Positions 44,265 to 56,900 are shown, numbered from the stretch's first letter. The stretch is 64,000 nt of DNA from Deroplatys truncata (GCA_030765065.1 CM060977.1:127352295-127416294); one strand, 5' to 3'. The notes: a model not told the origin generated them from the letters alone. Translations and numbers: made by a program.

Positions 44265-44537
44265 GATCAAAGGTACCGTGCTAGCCTCTAGTTCCAAAGG
44301 TCGCGGGTTCAAACCCGGTGGAAGGCGATGGATTTTTCGGGCGTAAAAATCCTTAGCATGACTTCGTTCGGAAGGGAAATAAAGACGGTGGTCCCGTGTC
44401 GTAGATTTACGACACGTAAAAGAACCTCAAGCCTGATAAAGAGGCCTCTGAGCAAAATTGTCGGTCTTTCACGCCCAATATAGAATGGGACGCTAAGGAC
44501 CATATTAGTTAAAGAGCATCCATAAATAAATAAATAA
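44265..44537 (+). repeat. tRNA-derived SINE
   Basis: B box GGTTCAAACCCGG at about 44307 follows AGCCTCTAGTTCC. The A box is largely lost. The body contains GGTCCCGTGTCGTAG and AGAATGGGACGCTAAGGACC, and the copy ends in AAATAAATAAATAA. Sister of 19461-19733. Confidence 0.85.
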
Positions 44538-44584
44538 CATTTTTTACAACCTGGGTTTGAATATAACATTAATTTCTTTACGAT

Positions 44585-44585
44585 A

Positions 44586-44628
<43 letters not shown>
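44585..44628. repeat. (TAA)n microsatellite
   Basis: About 14 units close to the end of the SINE above, with which it may have arisen. Confidence 0.9.
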
Positions 44629-44629
<1 letters not shown>

Positions 44630-44839
44630 TTTTTAACAAGTGTATGGCAGAGATCTCATTTTTAATAGTGCCGTTTAAGAGTTGCATTGGAAGAAAAATA
44701 CAAAGAAATATGATTTTAAAATTAGCGTTATTTACTGGTTATGCCAGTTTTATTATTTTACAACAACTGATTATTGTATTGTTATGCGTGGATACGTGTA
44801 AATTCCAGCAACAAAGGCTCGCTTGACAGAGCTACAGTA

Positions 44840-47245
44840 CTACAGGAGTATCTAGAAAGGAAGGGTGGCAGAAATAGGTACTCTGCATCTGCTGTCAATA
44901 CTCCCATGATGAACTATCCCGTAAACGCAGCAGATGGAAGAAACTCAATCAATCTTTTTGGGCAAGGGATGTGCAGAAACGAAGAAGAGTAGAAGGAAAT
45001 ACTATAAATTCACCAGAGGTAAGCTGCAATCACCGAAAGTTCTCAAAATTGTTGACAGCAAAAAGTGTATTTACGGCTGTTCTAATAAAGTTTCAGAACA
45101 ATATCGAACTCGGTATTGCAAACAACTTTGTAAACTATTTTATGAGAGAGAAAAATACTTTATATTAAATAATATAATACTGCAAAGCCTAAACAGAGCA
45201 GACCTCGCGAGGAAACAGCAAAGCAGCGAACATATCTCGAAAGTCTATTTTCACATGAATGGAGATAATATCAAGAGTGTCAAAAACTCTCTTGTAAGAC
45301 ACTATGAATTTCAAATTACCAATCATTACAGCAATTTCTGGTAGAAGAGATATCGGAATTTTGTAAAATAATGAGAAAAGAGGAAGAAACATTCCTTAAA
45401 ATGTCTTCAAGATTATTACAGTGTTGTAAAACACATATATAGTCTTCCCACTGTTCCAAGTCATTATACAAGGTAATCACCTAATGTAAATATTTGGATT
45501 CAAAACTAAATGTTCCAATAATGCACTCCAAACAACAATCTGGAGTCAAAATTGAATACCTACCAGTCAGTCTCATACTTGTAGACGAATATTTTGCAAT
45601 AATTTCAATTTGCCATCCTTAATACCTAAAAAGAATCAGTGAATTACTTGCACATCTTATGAAAAGGCAACAACCGGAGAAAAAGCAGGATTCATCATAC
45701 ATCTGCTACATTTGACATGCAGAGTGTACCACAAATACCTTGATGCAGTAATTTGTATCACAAATTATTTAAATGTAAAGAATGATTATAGTATGAATAT
45801 GCATTATTATGTGACATTGATTTGAGATGTTTGTTGATTGTAATTATTGTTGAGAAGTAAGTTTATACTGCCTTACTGAAACTGACAATAATAGCGTGCA
45901 ATAATGCAGCGAGGGGGTGAGCTGTTTATCATTATTGGAAACGAGGAAGTTACGTAATGTTGGCGCGTTTTCCTTTAGAATCTTCTGGAACATTTCCCTA
46001 GAGCATATGTATTCATAATTTTCATTGGATATAAAAATAGACGCTAATGTTGGCGCGTTTTATTAGCCAATAGCAGCTCAGTTATAATCTTTAGGCATAT
46101 CTGGGTGTAGGAGTACAAAAGGTAGGTTAGAGGTAAAGACCCTGTCAGTTCGTCGAAAATATTTGTATGATACACGTCGCCTTCAGTCCGTCAGTTCAGC
46201 AGAAAATATTTGTAAAGTACACGTCGGCTATCGATTCGCAAGTTACGCGTAGCAGAGTTAGGAAAATTCTCAGTGTTGTAAAGTTAATTATACAAAAGTT
46301 TGAAGTACGCGAATTGAAAGTGATCAGTAAGAAGTTATTATAACAGTTTCAGTTTGGCGAGTCTCAAGATCAATGTGTAAATGTGATAGTGACTGTGTTC
46401 GACAATAAAAGTGTAAAACAAATTCCTTCATCAGTGTTATCTTTGGATAAGAGACACCCTTCCGTTAACACAACCTGTATAAAGAGAAGTGCTTGACCAA
46501 AAGATCATAGCTAGCCGGAGGACAGTGAACAAAAATTAAATAAAAAAAGTAGCATTCTTTAAAACAAAAACTAATACTGCCGCAAATTGCTAACACCAGA
46601 TGGAGCTACAAACCTAACAAAGAATCACGTCACAAAATGGCTTCACCATGTTGAGTAAACACATACACAAATAACATTATAAATTTACCATCGCAAATTG
46701 GCTCCCAAACGTGGGGGTTAACAAATTAAATAATATTACAAATAATGTTACTTCAACCTTCTTCTGATGCCAGTTTCTTGTATTATTTGAGGGAATTTGT
46801 ACAATTTGACTTTATAGGACGCAGCCCATCTAAAGCCGGATATTGCATCTTTTGGAGTGAAATTAATGGTAAACGGGAAAGTTGCAAAATTGGATCTTGC
46901 ATTGCATACTATTTGCAAAATTTACCTGTGCATGTCGATGAAATTTCCTTGTTCTACAATTTCCTTGTTCGGACAAAGCCGAAATATACAAATATCTGTA
47001 TTGTTGCTGTATATGGTCCAACATGTCCTCTATGTTCCATTGAAAACCAATTCTTGGAGAGTGGCCATTAACTCATGGAAGTTGACTATGCACAGTGCAA
47101 TAGAGAAAAGGAAGAGAAAATACTGATGTACTTTGTGTTCTTGATTGGATAAACATCCTCAAGGAAGCCAGAAAGAACAAGAAGCACCTTACGTCACCAA
47201 AGTTATTCTGTACGATAACTTCCTTAATCTTAATTACCTTAGCTG
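44840..47245 (+). pseudogene. degenerate gene of a repetitive transposase-like family, split by LTR I
   Basis: Pieces in order match a family I recall as multi-copy in insects. A basic N-terminal part with CIYGCSNKVSEQYRTRYCKQ and VYFHMNGDNIKSVKN lies at 44934-45345. SLPTVPSHYTR is near 45440 and ATFDMQSVPQIP at 45700-45735. After the LTR come SSDASFLYYLREF, KAGYCIFWSEINGKRESCKI, SCIAYYLQNLPVHVDEISL, FLESGH, MHSAIEKRKRKYTDVLCVLD and WINILKEARKNKKH. The SDTCGGQNRN-type acidic motif expected after HVDEISL is degraded. Many stops and frame changes; clearly dead. The family's function is not established to my knowledge; an RNase H-like fold is a guess. Confidence 0.7.
45741..46755 (+). mobile_element. 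solo LTR I, divergent subfamily
   Basis: 1,015 bp, TGATGCAGTAATTTG to ...AATAATGTTACTTCA, with a perfect ACCT duplication (45737-45740 and 46756-46759) inside the gene remnant. Removing it rejoins the coding remnant at the right place. The upstream half holds GAATCTTCTGGAACATTT (45978-45995, alternating GAA/TTC with two-base gaps), ATTGG, a TATAAAAA box (46030-46037) and a second CCAAT. The end keeps one unit, AAATTGGCTCCCAAACGTGG. No internal region. Confidence 0.88.
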
Positions 47246-47260
47246 TAATACAATAATAAA

Positions 47261-47577
47261 ATCTGATGTGTTACACTCACATGACTTTCGCTACTCTTGT
47301 ACAAAATTTTTTACAAACGTCTATTCTCCATTTATTTCATGTTAATCGAGATATCGAGTTGTTAATCTTATTGCTAATCTTCTTTTAGGTGCAAGGGGAA
47401 TATGGTAGGCTTTAAGCGATAGTCAAATCTTTTAAGAGCTGGTTGTTATGTGCAGCATTCCATTCTCTTTGCATGTCCAGGACAATAAAAAAGCGAAAAT
47501 GAGAAAAACTGTAAGTGTTGGAAAACTCAAAAAAAATAACAAGGAATATCTCGGAAATGTTTCTCTCCACAAAACAA

Positions 47578-47624
<47 letters not shown>

Positions 47625-48077
47625 TTAAATTGTGTGTTTTAACGAGATCTACATTACTAGTGTACTAACATTCTGTCCATCTCTTACGGTTTACCAGTTA
47701 TGCGAAAGTCATTCAGAATAAAGAGGGCTTTTGGGGACATTCCCAGAAAATTCAAATAATACATATTGTTTGTCACAACAATATTTTAATCAAAATCGTT
47801 AAGAGCCATTTTTGAGAAAATCAAAATTTTCGAGAACTGCTCCAAGTGAAGACTAGTCTGGAGTAAGAGGATTTTCTTGAAAATCTTCGTGTTGCATCTT
47901 TGAAAAATACTGAATCTAAATACTAAAATTAGTATTTATCCGAATTTTCGTTTTTGAGTTTGCTGTTCACAGACACACACGCAGACCTTTTTCTAAAAAT
48001 GCTTTTGGATTCACGGGGCCTCAAAACATGTATTTCCGGTGAATTCTCAGTATCGAATTTTTGGGTGGAATGCAATA
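47261..48077 (-). repeat. CTCTAC element lacking its left end
   Basis: Starts ATCTGATGTGTTACACTC and stops after GGGTGGAATGCAATAG. Confidence 0.82.
47579..47621. repeat. (TA)n microsatellite
   Basis: About 21 TA units inside the CTCTAC element. Other copies have a short ATGTATATGACATA stretch here. Confidence 0.93.
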
Positions 48078-48223
48078 GGATTGCTGAATCGATTGGTGAG
48101 ACAAACGATTACTGAGAAAATTAAGGAGTTTTGTTTTTAGCTTATTTAAAAAGATTCATTAATAAAGGTTACTGACTCGAACACAGATGTTAAATTTCAC
48201 AGGTACTGTGTTAACGACTTTTT

Positions 48224-49105
48224 ACTTTCTCTACTACGTATAGTAAGTAGGGAAAGTATTGCATTCCACCCAAAAATTCGATACCGAGATTTCACCGGAA
48301 ATACATGTTTTGAGACCTCCTGAATCCAAAAAAAGCATTTTTGGAAACATGTCCGTGTGTGTGTCTGTGTGTCTGTGTGTGTGTGTGTCTGTGTGTGTGT
48401 CTGTGTGTGTGTGAACAGCATAACTCAAAAACGAACAGTCGGATAAACACCAAACTTGGTATTTAGGTTCAGTATCTTCCAGAGATGCGACACGAAGGTT
48501 TTCAAGAAAATCCCCCCACCCCAGACTACCCTTTACATGGAACATTTTTCGAAAATTTTAATTTTCTCAAAAATGGCTCTAACGATTTTGTTTAAAATAT
48601 CATATGTTTAACATAATGCCATGAGAAATGAAATGTATATCTCGAATTTTCTGGGAATGTCTCCAAAAGTATTCTTCATTGTGAACGACTTTTGCATAAC
48701 TGGTAAACCACAAGAGATAGACAAAATTTTACTACACAAAAAATGTTGATCTCGTTAAAATACACAACTTATGTTATATACATTTCTTTTGTTGAGTGAA
48801 CCGTTTTCGAGATATTGCTTGTTATTCCCTTAAATTTTCCAATACTTATACTTTTTCTCAAATTCGTTATTCGTTTTTTTTATGTCCTGGACTTGCAAAG
48901 AGAATGGAATTCGACACATAGCAACCAGCGTTAAAATATTTGACCATCGCTTAAAAGCTACCATATTCCCCTTGCATCTACAAGAAAATTAGCAATAAGA
49001 TTGACATCTCGATATCTCGATTAACATAAAGCATATGGAGAATAGGCGTTTGTAAAAATAGATTGTACAAGAGTAGAGAAAGTCATGTGAGTGTAACACA
49101 TCAGA
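48224..49105 (+). repeat. CTCTAC element, young full copy
   Basis: From ACTTTCTCTACTACG to ACACATCAGAT, with T-runs on both sides and an enlarged TGTGTCTG tract at about 48354-48413. Together with 9447-10345 it is one of the best copies for deriving a consensus. Confidence 0.88.
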
Positions 49106-49256
49106 TTTTTTAGTTTTGTTTTTAGTGTTTCATGTAATCCATTTTACTAATTTCATGCATTTTCATGTGTTCTGACATTCATTCGAGGTTTAATCAGTAG
49201 TACCTTATGCTCTATTTTGTTATTTCGTCTTTTCTTTGCCCTCTTTCTCAATAACT

Positions 49257-50315
49257 TGAAGAAAGATGTATTTTTGTTGTAGCTCCACGTATGACAGCCA
49301 ATTTGAGAAGATTGTCTGTTACGTTATTAGCAACACGTTTTGGGCGTCAATTTGAAGTAGATGTTTTATTGTAGTAGTTGTATTATATTTCAACTGTTGG
49401 GGAGCCGAACACTTGAAGTAGTTGCAACCACACGTATAGTAAACAGTTTCCGGTAGCCTTCACCCCAAGTGTACTTACAGGTGGCTTTTGCCCCAAGTTT
49501 TAAAAAAATATTAACTTTGTAATTTCACTGTTTCTTTAAATATTATATTTATGTTTGCCTCGGCTGCGTCAGTATTTGTTACAGACACGTTTCCCTTAGC
49601 AGGGCGTGATGCGACAAGAATGTAGGCTTACACAGACTATTATTTTACTTCACTTCTTTTATTAATACTGTATACGATTTAAATAACACTTCACTAATAT
49701 ATAGAGAGAGAGAGAGCTGTGAGATTCTATTTATTAAATACTTGCACTTTTTAACACGTAAACGTATTTTTCGTCTCACACGAATACGTAAACTCTCGAG
49801 GATGTCTCTCGCGTCCGGTTAGGAGCACTCTTTGCAGGCAACACGTCCAGTTATTAGCGCTGTCTAGAAGCAACTGAACCGTGTATTCGAAAATTTTGCT
49901 ATATTTCAGTTTCTGATTGGCTAATCCTACTCTATATAATACCTTCATTTAACTAAAGCTTTTTCTGGTTGTTGATTGGCTATTTTATAAACTGTCACTA
50001 AAATTTCATTGTTGTTACTCCAAGTAGTACTGTTAAAGTTTCTTACTCATTATTTACTCAAGGTTGCCTCATTGTTACCTCATTGTTAGCAACTTTTAAC
50101 TTATTATTCTCACAGCTCCTACATTATTAAGTTACGTAATATATTCACATAACATTATTAAACATGTATACCATAGTATAAACATATGCAATGATTGTTA
50201 CATACACTTAGAAATTATTACATACACATATTGCTTCAAGGCGGGCTGTTATTGAATTTACATATTATACGTATAATTTGACTGAAATCATTTAAATGTT
50301 AAAAACACTGCCTCA
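49257..50315 (-). mobile_element. solo LTR G
   Basis: 1,059 bp on the minus strand, TGAGGCAGTGTTTTTAAC (at 50315) to ...ATCTTTCTTCA (at 49257). Flanks AACT and AAGT differ at one base. Contains the CCAAT boxes, the inverted GAGCTGTGAG pair with an AG run next to it (about 49702-49716), and three primer-site-like units. It is the empty-site reference for the CTCTAC insertion in LTR A. Confidence 0.88.
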
Positions 50316-50464
50316 AAGTCTTTGCTTAAATTATCAACATCCAGAGAGGTTCGGAAAACATCGGAAGCATTCGCTGACGCTGCGTTCAGAAAACACGATT
50401 TAATATCGCCCTGCGTTCATTTGAAAGCTATGCGATAAGTTGAAGATGCCTTTCAGTTTGGTTG

Positions 50465-50660
50465 TATGGATGGTAGCCGAGCGGTGAAGCGCATATGTCT
50501 CGTAATTCGAACAACCTGGGTTCGTATCCTGGGCGTAAATGTCTTTTTTTTTCGTTATTTTAATTTTAATTTGCTAAGGCAATGCCGTAGGATTTCTATG
50601 CATTAGATATCTATTAATTTAAGACATTCATGTATAAAAACATAAATAAATTACTCTTTT
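50465..50660 (+). repeat. tRNA-derived SINE
   Basis: A box GGTAGCCGAGCGGTGAAGC and B box GGGTTCGTATCC about 45 bases later. The body ends AACATAAATAAATT. The head is close to a real tRNA but lacks a closing stem. Confidence 0.78.
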
Positions 50661-50721
50661 CGTTTTTAAAATAAGTGCGATATTAGTAAGAATTCTAAAG
50701 TGCACTGTTTCCGTGAGATTG

Positions 50722-50941
50722 CATGGAAATTAAGACCAGTATATAACGTCCAGTTCTTAAACATTTGACTATTGCTGTTTTCTTTGTAACTATAAAGAAA
50801 TGTGTAATGTAGCTTTTTTTTCAAAGTTTTATTTGTATTAAAATGCAGTAGATCGAAAAATAAGCTTTAGTAAGAATAATAATTTGTATACAAACTAATC
50901 AAGATACGTGTAAAAAGTCATATGAATGTATCACATCAAAT
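50722..50941 (+). repeat. CTCTAC element right-end fragment, older subfamily
   Basis: From GCATGGAAATTAAGACCAG to TATCACATCAAAT, T-run following. Confidence 0.7.
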
Positions 50942-51291
50942 TTTTTATTTAGGTGTGTATATGCACTTATTTCTTATTTAGTTTGAAAACGAAAATAAGT
51001 GTGTCTCGGTTTTTATGTGCGAGCATAAAATCGATATGTCTTAGCAATTGGAAATTATACTATAGTATGGGCAATAAACATTGCGTTTTTCTGGAAAAAA
51101 TAAAATTATGCTCGGTAGGCCTCATTACTACGACTCGGCTGTCAAGAGTATATTCAGTAGCTGGGATGCAATGCGAGGTGTCAATAGAACGAAGCTAAAA
51201 GTACACGCTCCGAGACACCATTGTGAACCGGCCGCGGAAAGAATTTGGAGTTCGACAAATATAAGCATCAAGAGCCTGTTTTTTTTTCTTA

Positions 51292-52099
51292 GGGTGTACA
51301 TAGTAGAGAAAGTGTTGCATTCAACCCAAAAATTCGATATCGAGATTTCCGTGTGTGTGTGTGTGTATGTGTGTGTGTGTGTGTGTATTTTTTGTGAACA
51401 ACATAACTAAAAAACGAAATAATACCATACCTGATATTTCAGTTAAATATTTTACAAAAATGACACAGTAAGATTTACAAGAAGATCGCCCTTCCCCAAA
51501 CTGACCTTTAAATGTAAGATTTTTCGAATCTTTCGATTTTTTCAAAAATAGCTCTAAGGATTTCGATTAAAATACCATATATATTAAAGATATTTACATG
51601 ACAAGTAAAAAGTTTATCTTGCATTTTCGGGAATAGCTTGTGACGTAATGTTCATTCGGAAGGAAATTTATGCTGGTATAAGTTGTATAAGCTGATAGAA
51701 GTGATAGACGAAAAGATACTAAACAAAAATTGTAGATCTCTTTAAAACACACGAATTATATCAAATAATTTTTGTGGCATCAGCCATTTTGAAATATCAT
51801 TTATTAATGGCTAGAATTATTCACTCGTTTCAAGTGCTGTCGATTTTAAGTTGTTTCTCGCGACTACATGAAAACAGTACGGAATTTTAAGGCCAGCATA
51901 TAACGTGCAATTCTAAAATATTTCATTATCACTATTCCCTTTGTATCTATAACGAAACGTCTAATGCAGCTATTTCCGGAATGGTTTATCTCGCTTAAAA
52001 TGAAATAGATAGGAAAATAGGAGTTCGTAAGAATAATTTGCGTACCCACTGATAAGTGATACAGGGTAGAGGAAGGCATGGCAATGTAACACTGCAGAT
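51292..52099 (+). repeat. CTCTAC element, older subfamily
   Basis: Left end degenerate (GTACATAGTAGAGAAAGTG). It has a GT tract at 51350-51390 and ends CACTGCAGAT. Confidence 0.75.
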
Positions 52100-52607
52100 T
52101 TCTATTCTTTTCCACTGTTTTCTCTTTACGTTTTCAGTGGTGGTGGTTGTTACGTTTTGTGATCTGCAGAAATATATGGTACGAAGAGAGTAAAGTTAAG
52201 GAAGAAAAAGAGGAAGGGAGTAAACAGAAAAAAGGGAGAATACGCGCGAGGAGTTCAACAGGAAACTCAAATTGGCATTTAAAAGTTATAACAGATACAC
52301 AGTATCACTTTTTGTAGTTCAGTAAGAGATGAGAAGTATATATAGATAGTCCGTTTACTGTCAAGTTTTAACTTCTTTTAGTCTTGTAACTGCTGCAGAA
52401 GCACTAACTCAGTATAAATTGGCTGAAACCTATTAGACGGTTAAAATGACATGTTCACATTCCTTTTCCCCTTTGCACTTATATTTTGAATATGTTACCA
52501 CAGCAACTGCATCACAATGTGTACCATAGCAACTGCATTTTAAAACGGAATATCTTAAAAATAAACGCATATTTCATGCATAAAATAAACAGTAAGCAAG
52601 TATTTTT
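52100..52607. other. unassigned stretch
   Basis: No motif recognised. There is a purine-rich tract at 52195-52250. Confidence 0.4.
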
Positions 52608-53446
52608 ACTTTCCCTACTACGTATACTAAGTAGGGGAAGTATTGCTTTCCCCCAAAATATTCGATATAGAGATTTCAACGGAAATACATGTTTTGAGGC
52701 CCTCTGAATCTAAAAAGCACTGGTATATCTATCTTTCTGTGAGTCTGGAACAGCACAACTCAAAAATGAAAAGTGGGATAACTTGATATTTAGGTTCAGT
52801 ACCTTCCAAAATGCCACACGAAGATTTTAAAAAAATTCCCCCCGCCAGTCTACGCTTTACATGGGAAGATTTTTTGCAAACTTGATTTTCTAAAAATGAC
52901 TACAATGATTTTTATTAAAATGCCATATATTAAAAATATTTACATGACAATTAAAATGCATATCTTGAATTTTCTGGTAATAGCCTGTGAAGTCTACTTC
53001 ATTTGTAAGACATTCTGTATAATCTTATGTAAGTGGTATACGTTAAGCGATAGACGAAAACGTACTACAGAAACAATGTAGATCTCTTTAAAACACACAG
53101 TTTACTTTAAAATAAGTTTTTTTGTGCCATAAGCGGTTTTTGAGATATTCGTTATTAAAGGTTGGAATTGTTCATTTCTTGGCCATTCTCTTTAAAATCC
53201 TTTCAACATTCAGTTGTTTCTCGTGATATCATGGAAACAGTATGGAATTTTAAGGCCGGTATATAGCGTTCAGTTCTCAAACATTTGACTATCGCTGTTC
53301 TCTGTAATGTGTAATGTAGGTATTTCTGCATAGGTTTATTTGGATTAAAATGTAATAGATATAAAAACACGCTTGAGAAAGAATCTGTATACCCACTAGT
53401 AAACGTAAGAGGGTAGAGAAAGTAATGTGAATGTAACACATCAGAT
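52608..53446 (+). repeat. CTCTAC element, older subfamily, full length
   Basis: From ACTTTCCCTACTACG to CACATCAGAT. It carries the older right half (ATATAGCGTTCAGTTCTC, TTTATTTGGATTAAAATG). Confidence 0.82.
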
Positions 53447-53517
53447 GTTTTTATAAACAAGTAGCATTACTGTGTATAATGCGATGCCCCTAAGAAAGAC
53501 AGTTTCATTTACTTCTT

Positions 53518-53836
53518 ACTTCTCTACCACGTATCTGTTAGGCAGAGGAAGTATTGCACATCGCTCAAATATTTTATAGAGATTTCACCGAAAATACATC
53601 TTTTGAGACCTTTTAAATACTCCCAATTTTTTTTTAGGAAAAGGTTTTTGGATAGTACAGGAAAATCCTCCCACCCCAACTACCCTTTCAATGAAACGCT
53701 TTTCGATGTTCTACTTTTTCAAATGTCGCTAACAGCTTTTATGAAAATACCACATATTAAAGACATTTACATAAATAAAATGTATATATTGAGTTTTCTG
53801 GAAGAGTCTATGAAGCTTCGTTCTGATTGGCTTTTG
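53518..53836 (+). repeat. CTCTAC element, left-half fragment
   Basis: Starts ACTTCTCTACCACGTATC and ends after CTGATTGGCTTTTGTATAG. Confidence 0.65.
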
Positions 53837-53844
53837 TATAGCTG

Positions 53845-54133
53845 AAAAATAAATTTTTCCTTAGTAAGATTTTACCTGTCTCTTACGATTTACGAATTAT
53901 ACAAAAGTCATTCACAATTAAGAGGCTATTCACAGAAAATTCTTGATGTATATTTTATTTCTCATACCAGTATCTTAAATATATAGTACTTTAATCAAAA
54001 TCGTTAGAGCCATTTTGAGGAAATAAAAAGTGACGAAACATTTTCCACGTAAAGGGTAGTTCGGGGATGGGGAAGTTTCTTTAAAATGTTTTTGATGCAT
54101 CCTTGGAAAAGTAATGCTGTTCTCTCTCCCCCC

Positions 54134-54169
<36 letters not shown>

Positions 54170-54289
54170 TTTTTCTAATTTTTTTTTCAAGAGACTTCCA
54201 AACGTTTATTTCCAGCGAAATCTCGATATCGAATTTTGGTAGGAATGCATTACTTCCTCTCCTTACTATAAGTATATAGTAGGGAGAGT
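53845..54289 (-). repeat. CTCTAC element, left-half fragment facing the previous one
   Basis: Reverse copy from about TTTTTCCTTAGTAAG to TAGTAGGGAGAGT. Together with 53518-53836 it forms an inverted pair of left halves. It contains CT and AC tracts at 54121-54170. Confidence 0.68.
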
Positions 54290-54612
54290 AAAAGTGAGTA
54301 TATATGTAGTTTTTGAGTTTTGAATTACAGTTTTACATTAAACTGAATGATAACTAATACGAAGCCACATAGTTATACATACACACGCGCGCGCACACAG
54401 AGTAGGGGGGAGGATCGTATGTGAGCAATACAGTCAAATGATATAACAATGCTTCAAGGGTACATTTTGGGAGGAATGCACCAACAATCCCTCTGAATTA
54501 TGCTTTAATTATGCTTATATTTAGCAAATTAATCCTAAGCCTTAATGCTTTTATTTTAGATAACTAAATGACAGTGCTAGATAGTATCCTTAAAGGAAGA
54601 AATAACTTTAAA
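54290..54612. other. unassigned spacer
   Basis: No motif recognised apart from an alternating CG/CA run near 54385. Confidence 0.4.
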
Positions 54613-55383
54613 ACCATCTTATGTTACATTCACATGATTTTCTCTACTCTGTATCATTTATTAATGGGTATAAGAACTATTTTACGAAGGCTTATTTTTC
54701 CATCTAGTTCATTTTAAAGGAGACAAACACATTACACATTTCGTTATAAATGCAAAAGGAATTCGATACTACAATGTCAATAAGAGCTGAAAGCTGTATG
54801 CTGCCTTAAAATTCCATACTGTTCCACGTAACCGAGAGAAACAACTGAATGTTGACAGGACTTTAAAAGTATGTCAAAAATTGAACAATTCAGCAATAAC
54901 GTATTCATTAATAGCAGATATCTCGGAAATAAGTTATGCCACAAAAAAGGGCATTTGAAATAAATTCTGTGTTTTTAGGAGATCTATATTCTTATGCAGT
55001 GGGTTTTCGTCTATCGTTTAACGTTTACCAGTGATACAAGATTGTACAAAATTCCTTCTGAATAAAGAGGACTTCACAGGCTATTCGCAGAAAATTCAAG
55101 ATAAACATTTTGTTTTTCATGTAAATATGTTTAATATATGGTATTTTAATGAAGATCAAAAATCGATAAATGCTCAATGTAAAGTTTTGGGGTAGGTTTA
55201 TCTTTTTGAAAATCTTCGTGTCGTATTTTTGCGAGATACTGATCTTGAATACCAAGTTTGATATTATCCTAAGTTTCATTTTTGTGTTATGCTGTTTACA
55301 GACATACACAGATCTTTTTCTGTAGAATGTTTGGGTGGAATGCAATACCTTCTCTAGCTACTATGTACTTGGTATTGAAACTA
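54613..55383 (-). repeat. CTCTAC element, older subfamily
   Basis: From ATCTTATGTTACATTCAC to a degenerate left end near 55383. Confidence 0.7.
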
Positions 55384-55829
55384 AAAATATTAATGTAACA
55401 TTCATCCACTAATTTTATATAGCTTTGCGAAAATATCAGTAACACCACATTAGTTTCACATATTTAATTAAAATAGGAATTACATAACGCATTAAATAAT
55501 AACGAAATGTTCCTTTTCACAATTTTGGAGTGTTTACAGTTCCAAAAAACACAAATTAAAAAATATATACATGTTATTTGTATACTAGCTGTTAAATATC
55601 AGATAAATCAAATTAGAATAGGTTAAAATTGCACGCTTACCCATTCGATTCATCCTTAAAGGGAGTTGACCGCTAAAGTGTTCCGCGTGTGTTTTGTCTT
55701 CCCTCTAGTTCAAGAATGGATTCAATTTCACTTTTTGCCGATGGCAAATTGGTTCCCTCGTTCCATCACCCTGTTCGTATCATCACAGTTAACACAAATC
55801 ACCGCCTAATCACTGTTTGTTTATATACA
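55384..55829. other. unassigned stretch
   Basis: No motif recognised. Confidence 0.4.
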
Positions 55830-56210
55830 ACGCCCACCCGGTTTCCTTAGCGCAGCAACGTGAAGGAAAGCCGGGTCTAGAAGCAAGTTCCTCTTGCCGC
55901 GGGGTTGACCTTCTTCCCCCCCGCGGGTATGTAGTGTGTGTATGTGAACACCAGGTGTGTTACTGCAGGTTTATTATTTCTGTAGAGTAACTGTGGACGC
56001 CCGCCATGTCTTGCACTACTGTGTTTGTGGCACAGTACATACAGCTGGCGGGGAGGGTGCTTCGGCAGCATTCGGCACGAGTCGTGCGGGAACACCCGAC
56101 CTCACCCCACCCTCCCGTCAAGGGGTTTAATAATCCAACATGCTGTCTTGTATTCATACGGAATTCCCTGCCTACTTCCTTTGTTTCTGCGCCATTTTGA
56201 AATGTGGTTT
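55830..56210. other. GC-rich island of unknown origin
   Basis: Marked G+C and CpG enrichment against an A+T-rich background (for example TTGCCGCGGGG, CGCGGGTATG, CGGCACGAGTCGTGCGGG). Overlapping frames up to 72 codons on both strands have no known domain. It could be a promoter-proximal exon of an unseen gene or a repeat not otherwise present here. Confidence 0.4.
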
Positions 56211-56702
56211 ACAACCCACATCAACTTTTAAAACGCTTCATGGCTGAAATCTCTTACATTCGTATTTAAATGTTTACTTCAACTGATTTTTGACCATATT
56301 ACATATGATATTGTGTTATGTTTTCAGTTATTTGAATTTCAGTGCTTTCAATTGTTAAGGTTTTTTTTAGGATTTTATAACCTTATATGAGTGAAAATGA
56401 CACAACCCATCTGGAAGTAAGTTTGAACTTTCTTTAGAAAAGCCTTAATATGAACTTTTACTTTCTATAACACTTACAGAAGGTAGATAAGTGGAAGAAG
56501 TATAGTACTCCCAAAAATTCGATATCGATATTTCACCCTGAACCCCCCCCCCAAAAAAAAGGTTTTATAAAACGTTCCGCGTGTATTTGTGTCTGTGAAC
56601 AGAGATAAAAAAACAACAATAATGTCAGATGACTACCAAACTTGGTATTTAGGCTCAGTATTTTACAAAAATGTGGCACGAAGATTTTCAAGAAAATTCC
56701 TG

Positions 56703-56900
56703 GGGATGGGCCCTGTAGCCAAATCGGTAGAGCACCTGCTGTGCGAGGGATCCCGGGTTCGATACCCAGCTGGAGGATGGGAATTTTTCTTTAGCCAAGA
56801 TCTTTCCCTATCCAACACGAGTCTAGAAATATGAATGAGGGTTTGAATGCGTGTGTAATCTCATGTATAAAAACCAAAGAAAAACCAGAACTACAATGGC
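56703..56900 (+). repeat. tRNA-derived SINE
   Basis: A box TGTAGCCAAATCGGTAGAGC and B box GGGTTCGATACCC, body with TCTTTCCCTATCC, ending in an A-rich AACCAAAGAAAAACC. It sits inside a CTCTAC element. Confidence 0.82.

Noticed and set aside
48234-48545. Recurrent frame of about 100 codons (MFHVKG...SLEDTEPKYQV...CLSDCSFLSYAVH) in several CTCTAC copies
   Set aside because: It appears because the DNA of young copies is nearly identical. Older copies break it freely, and it runs into the TGTGTCTG tract. No sign of protein-level constraint.
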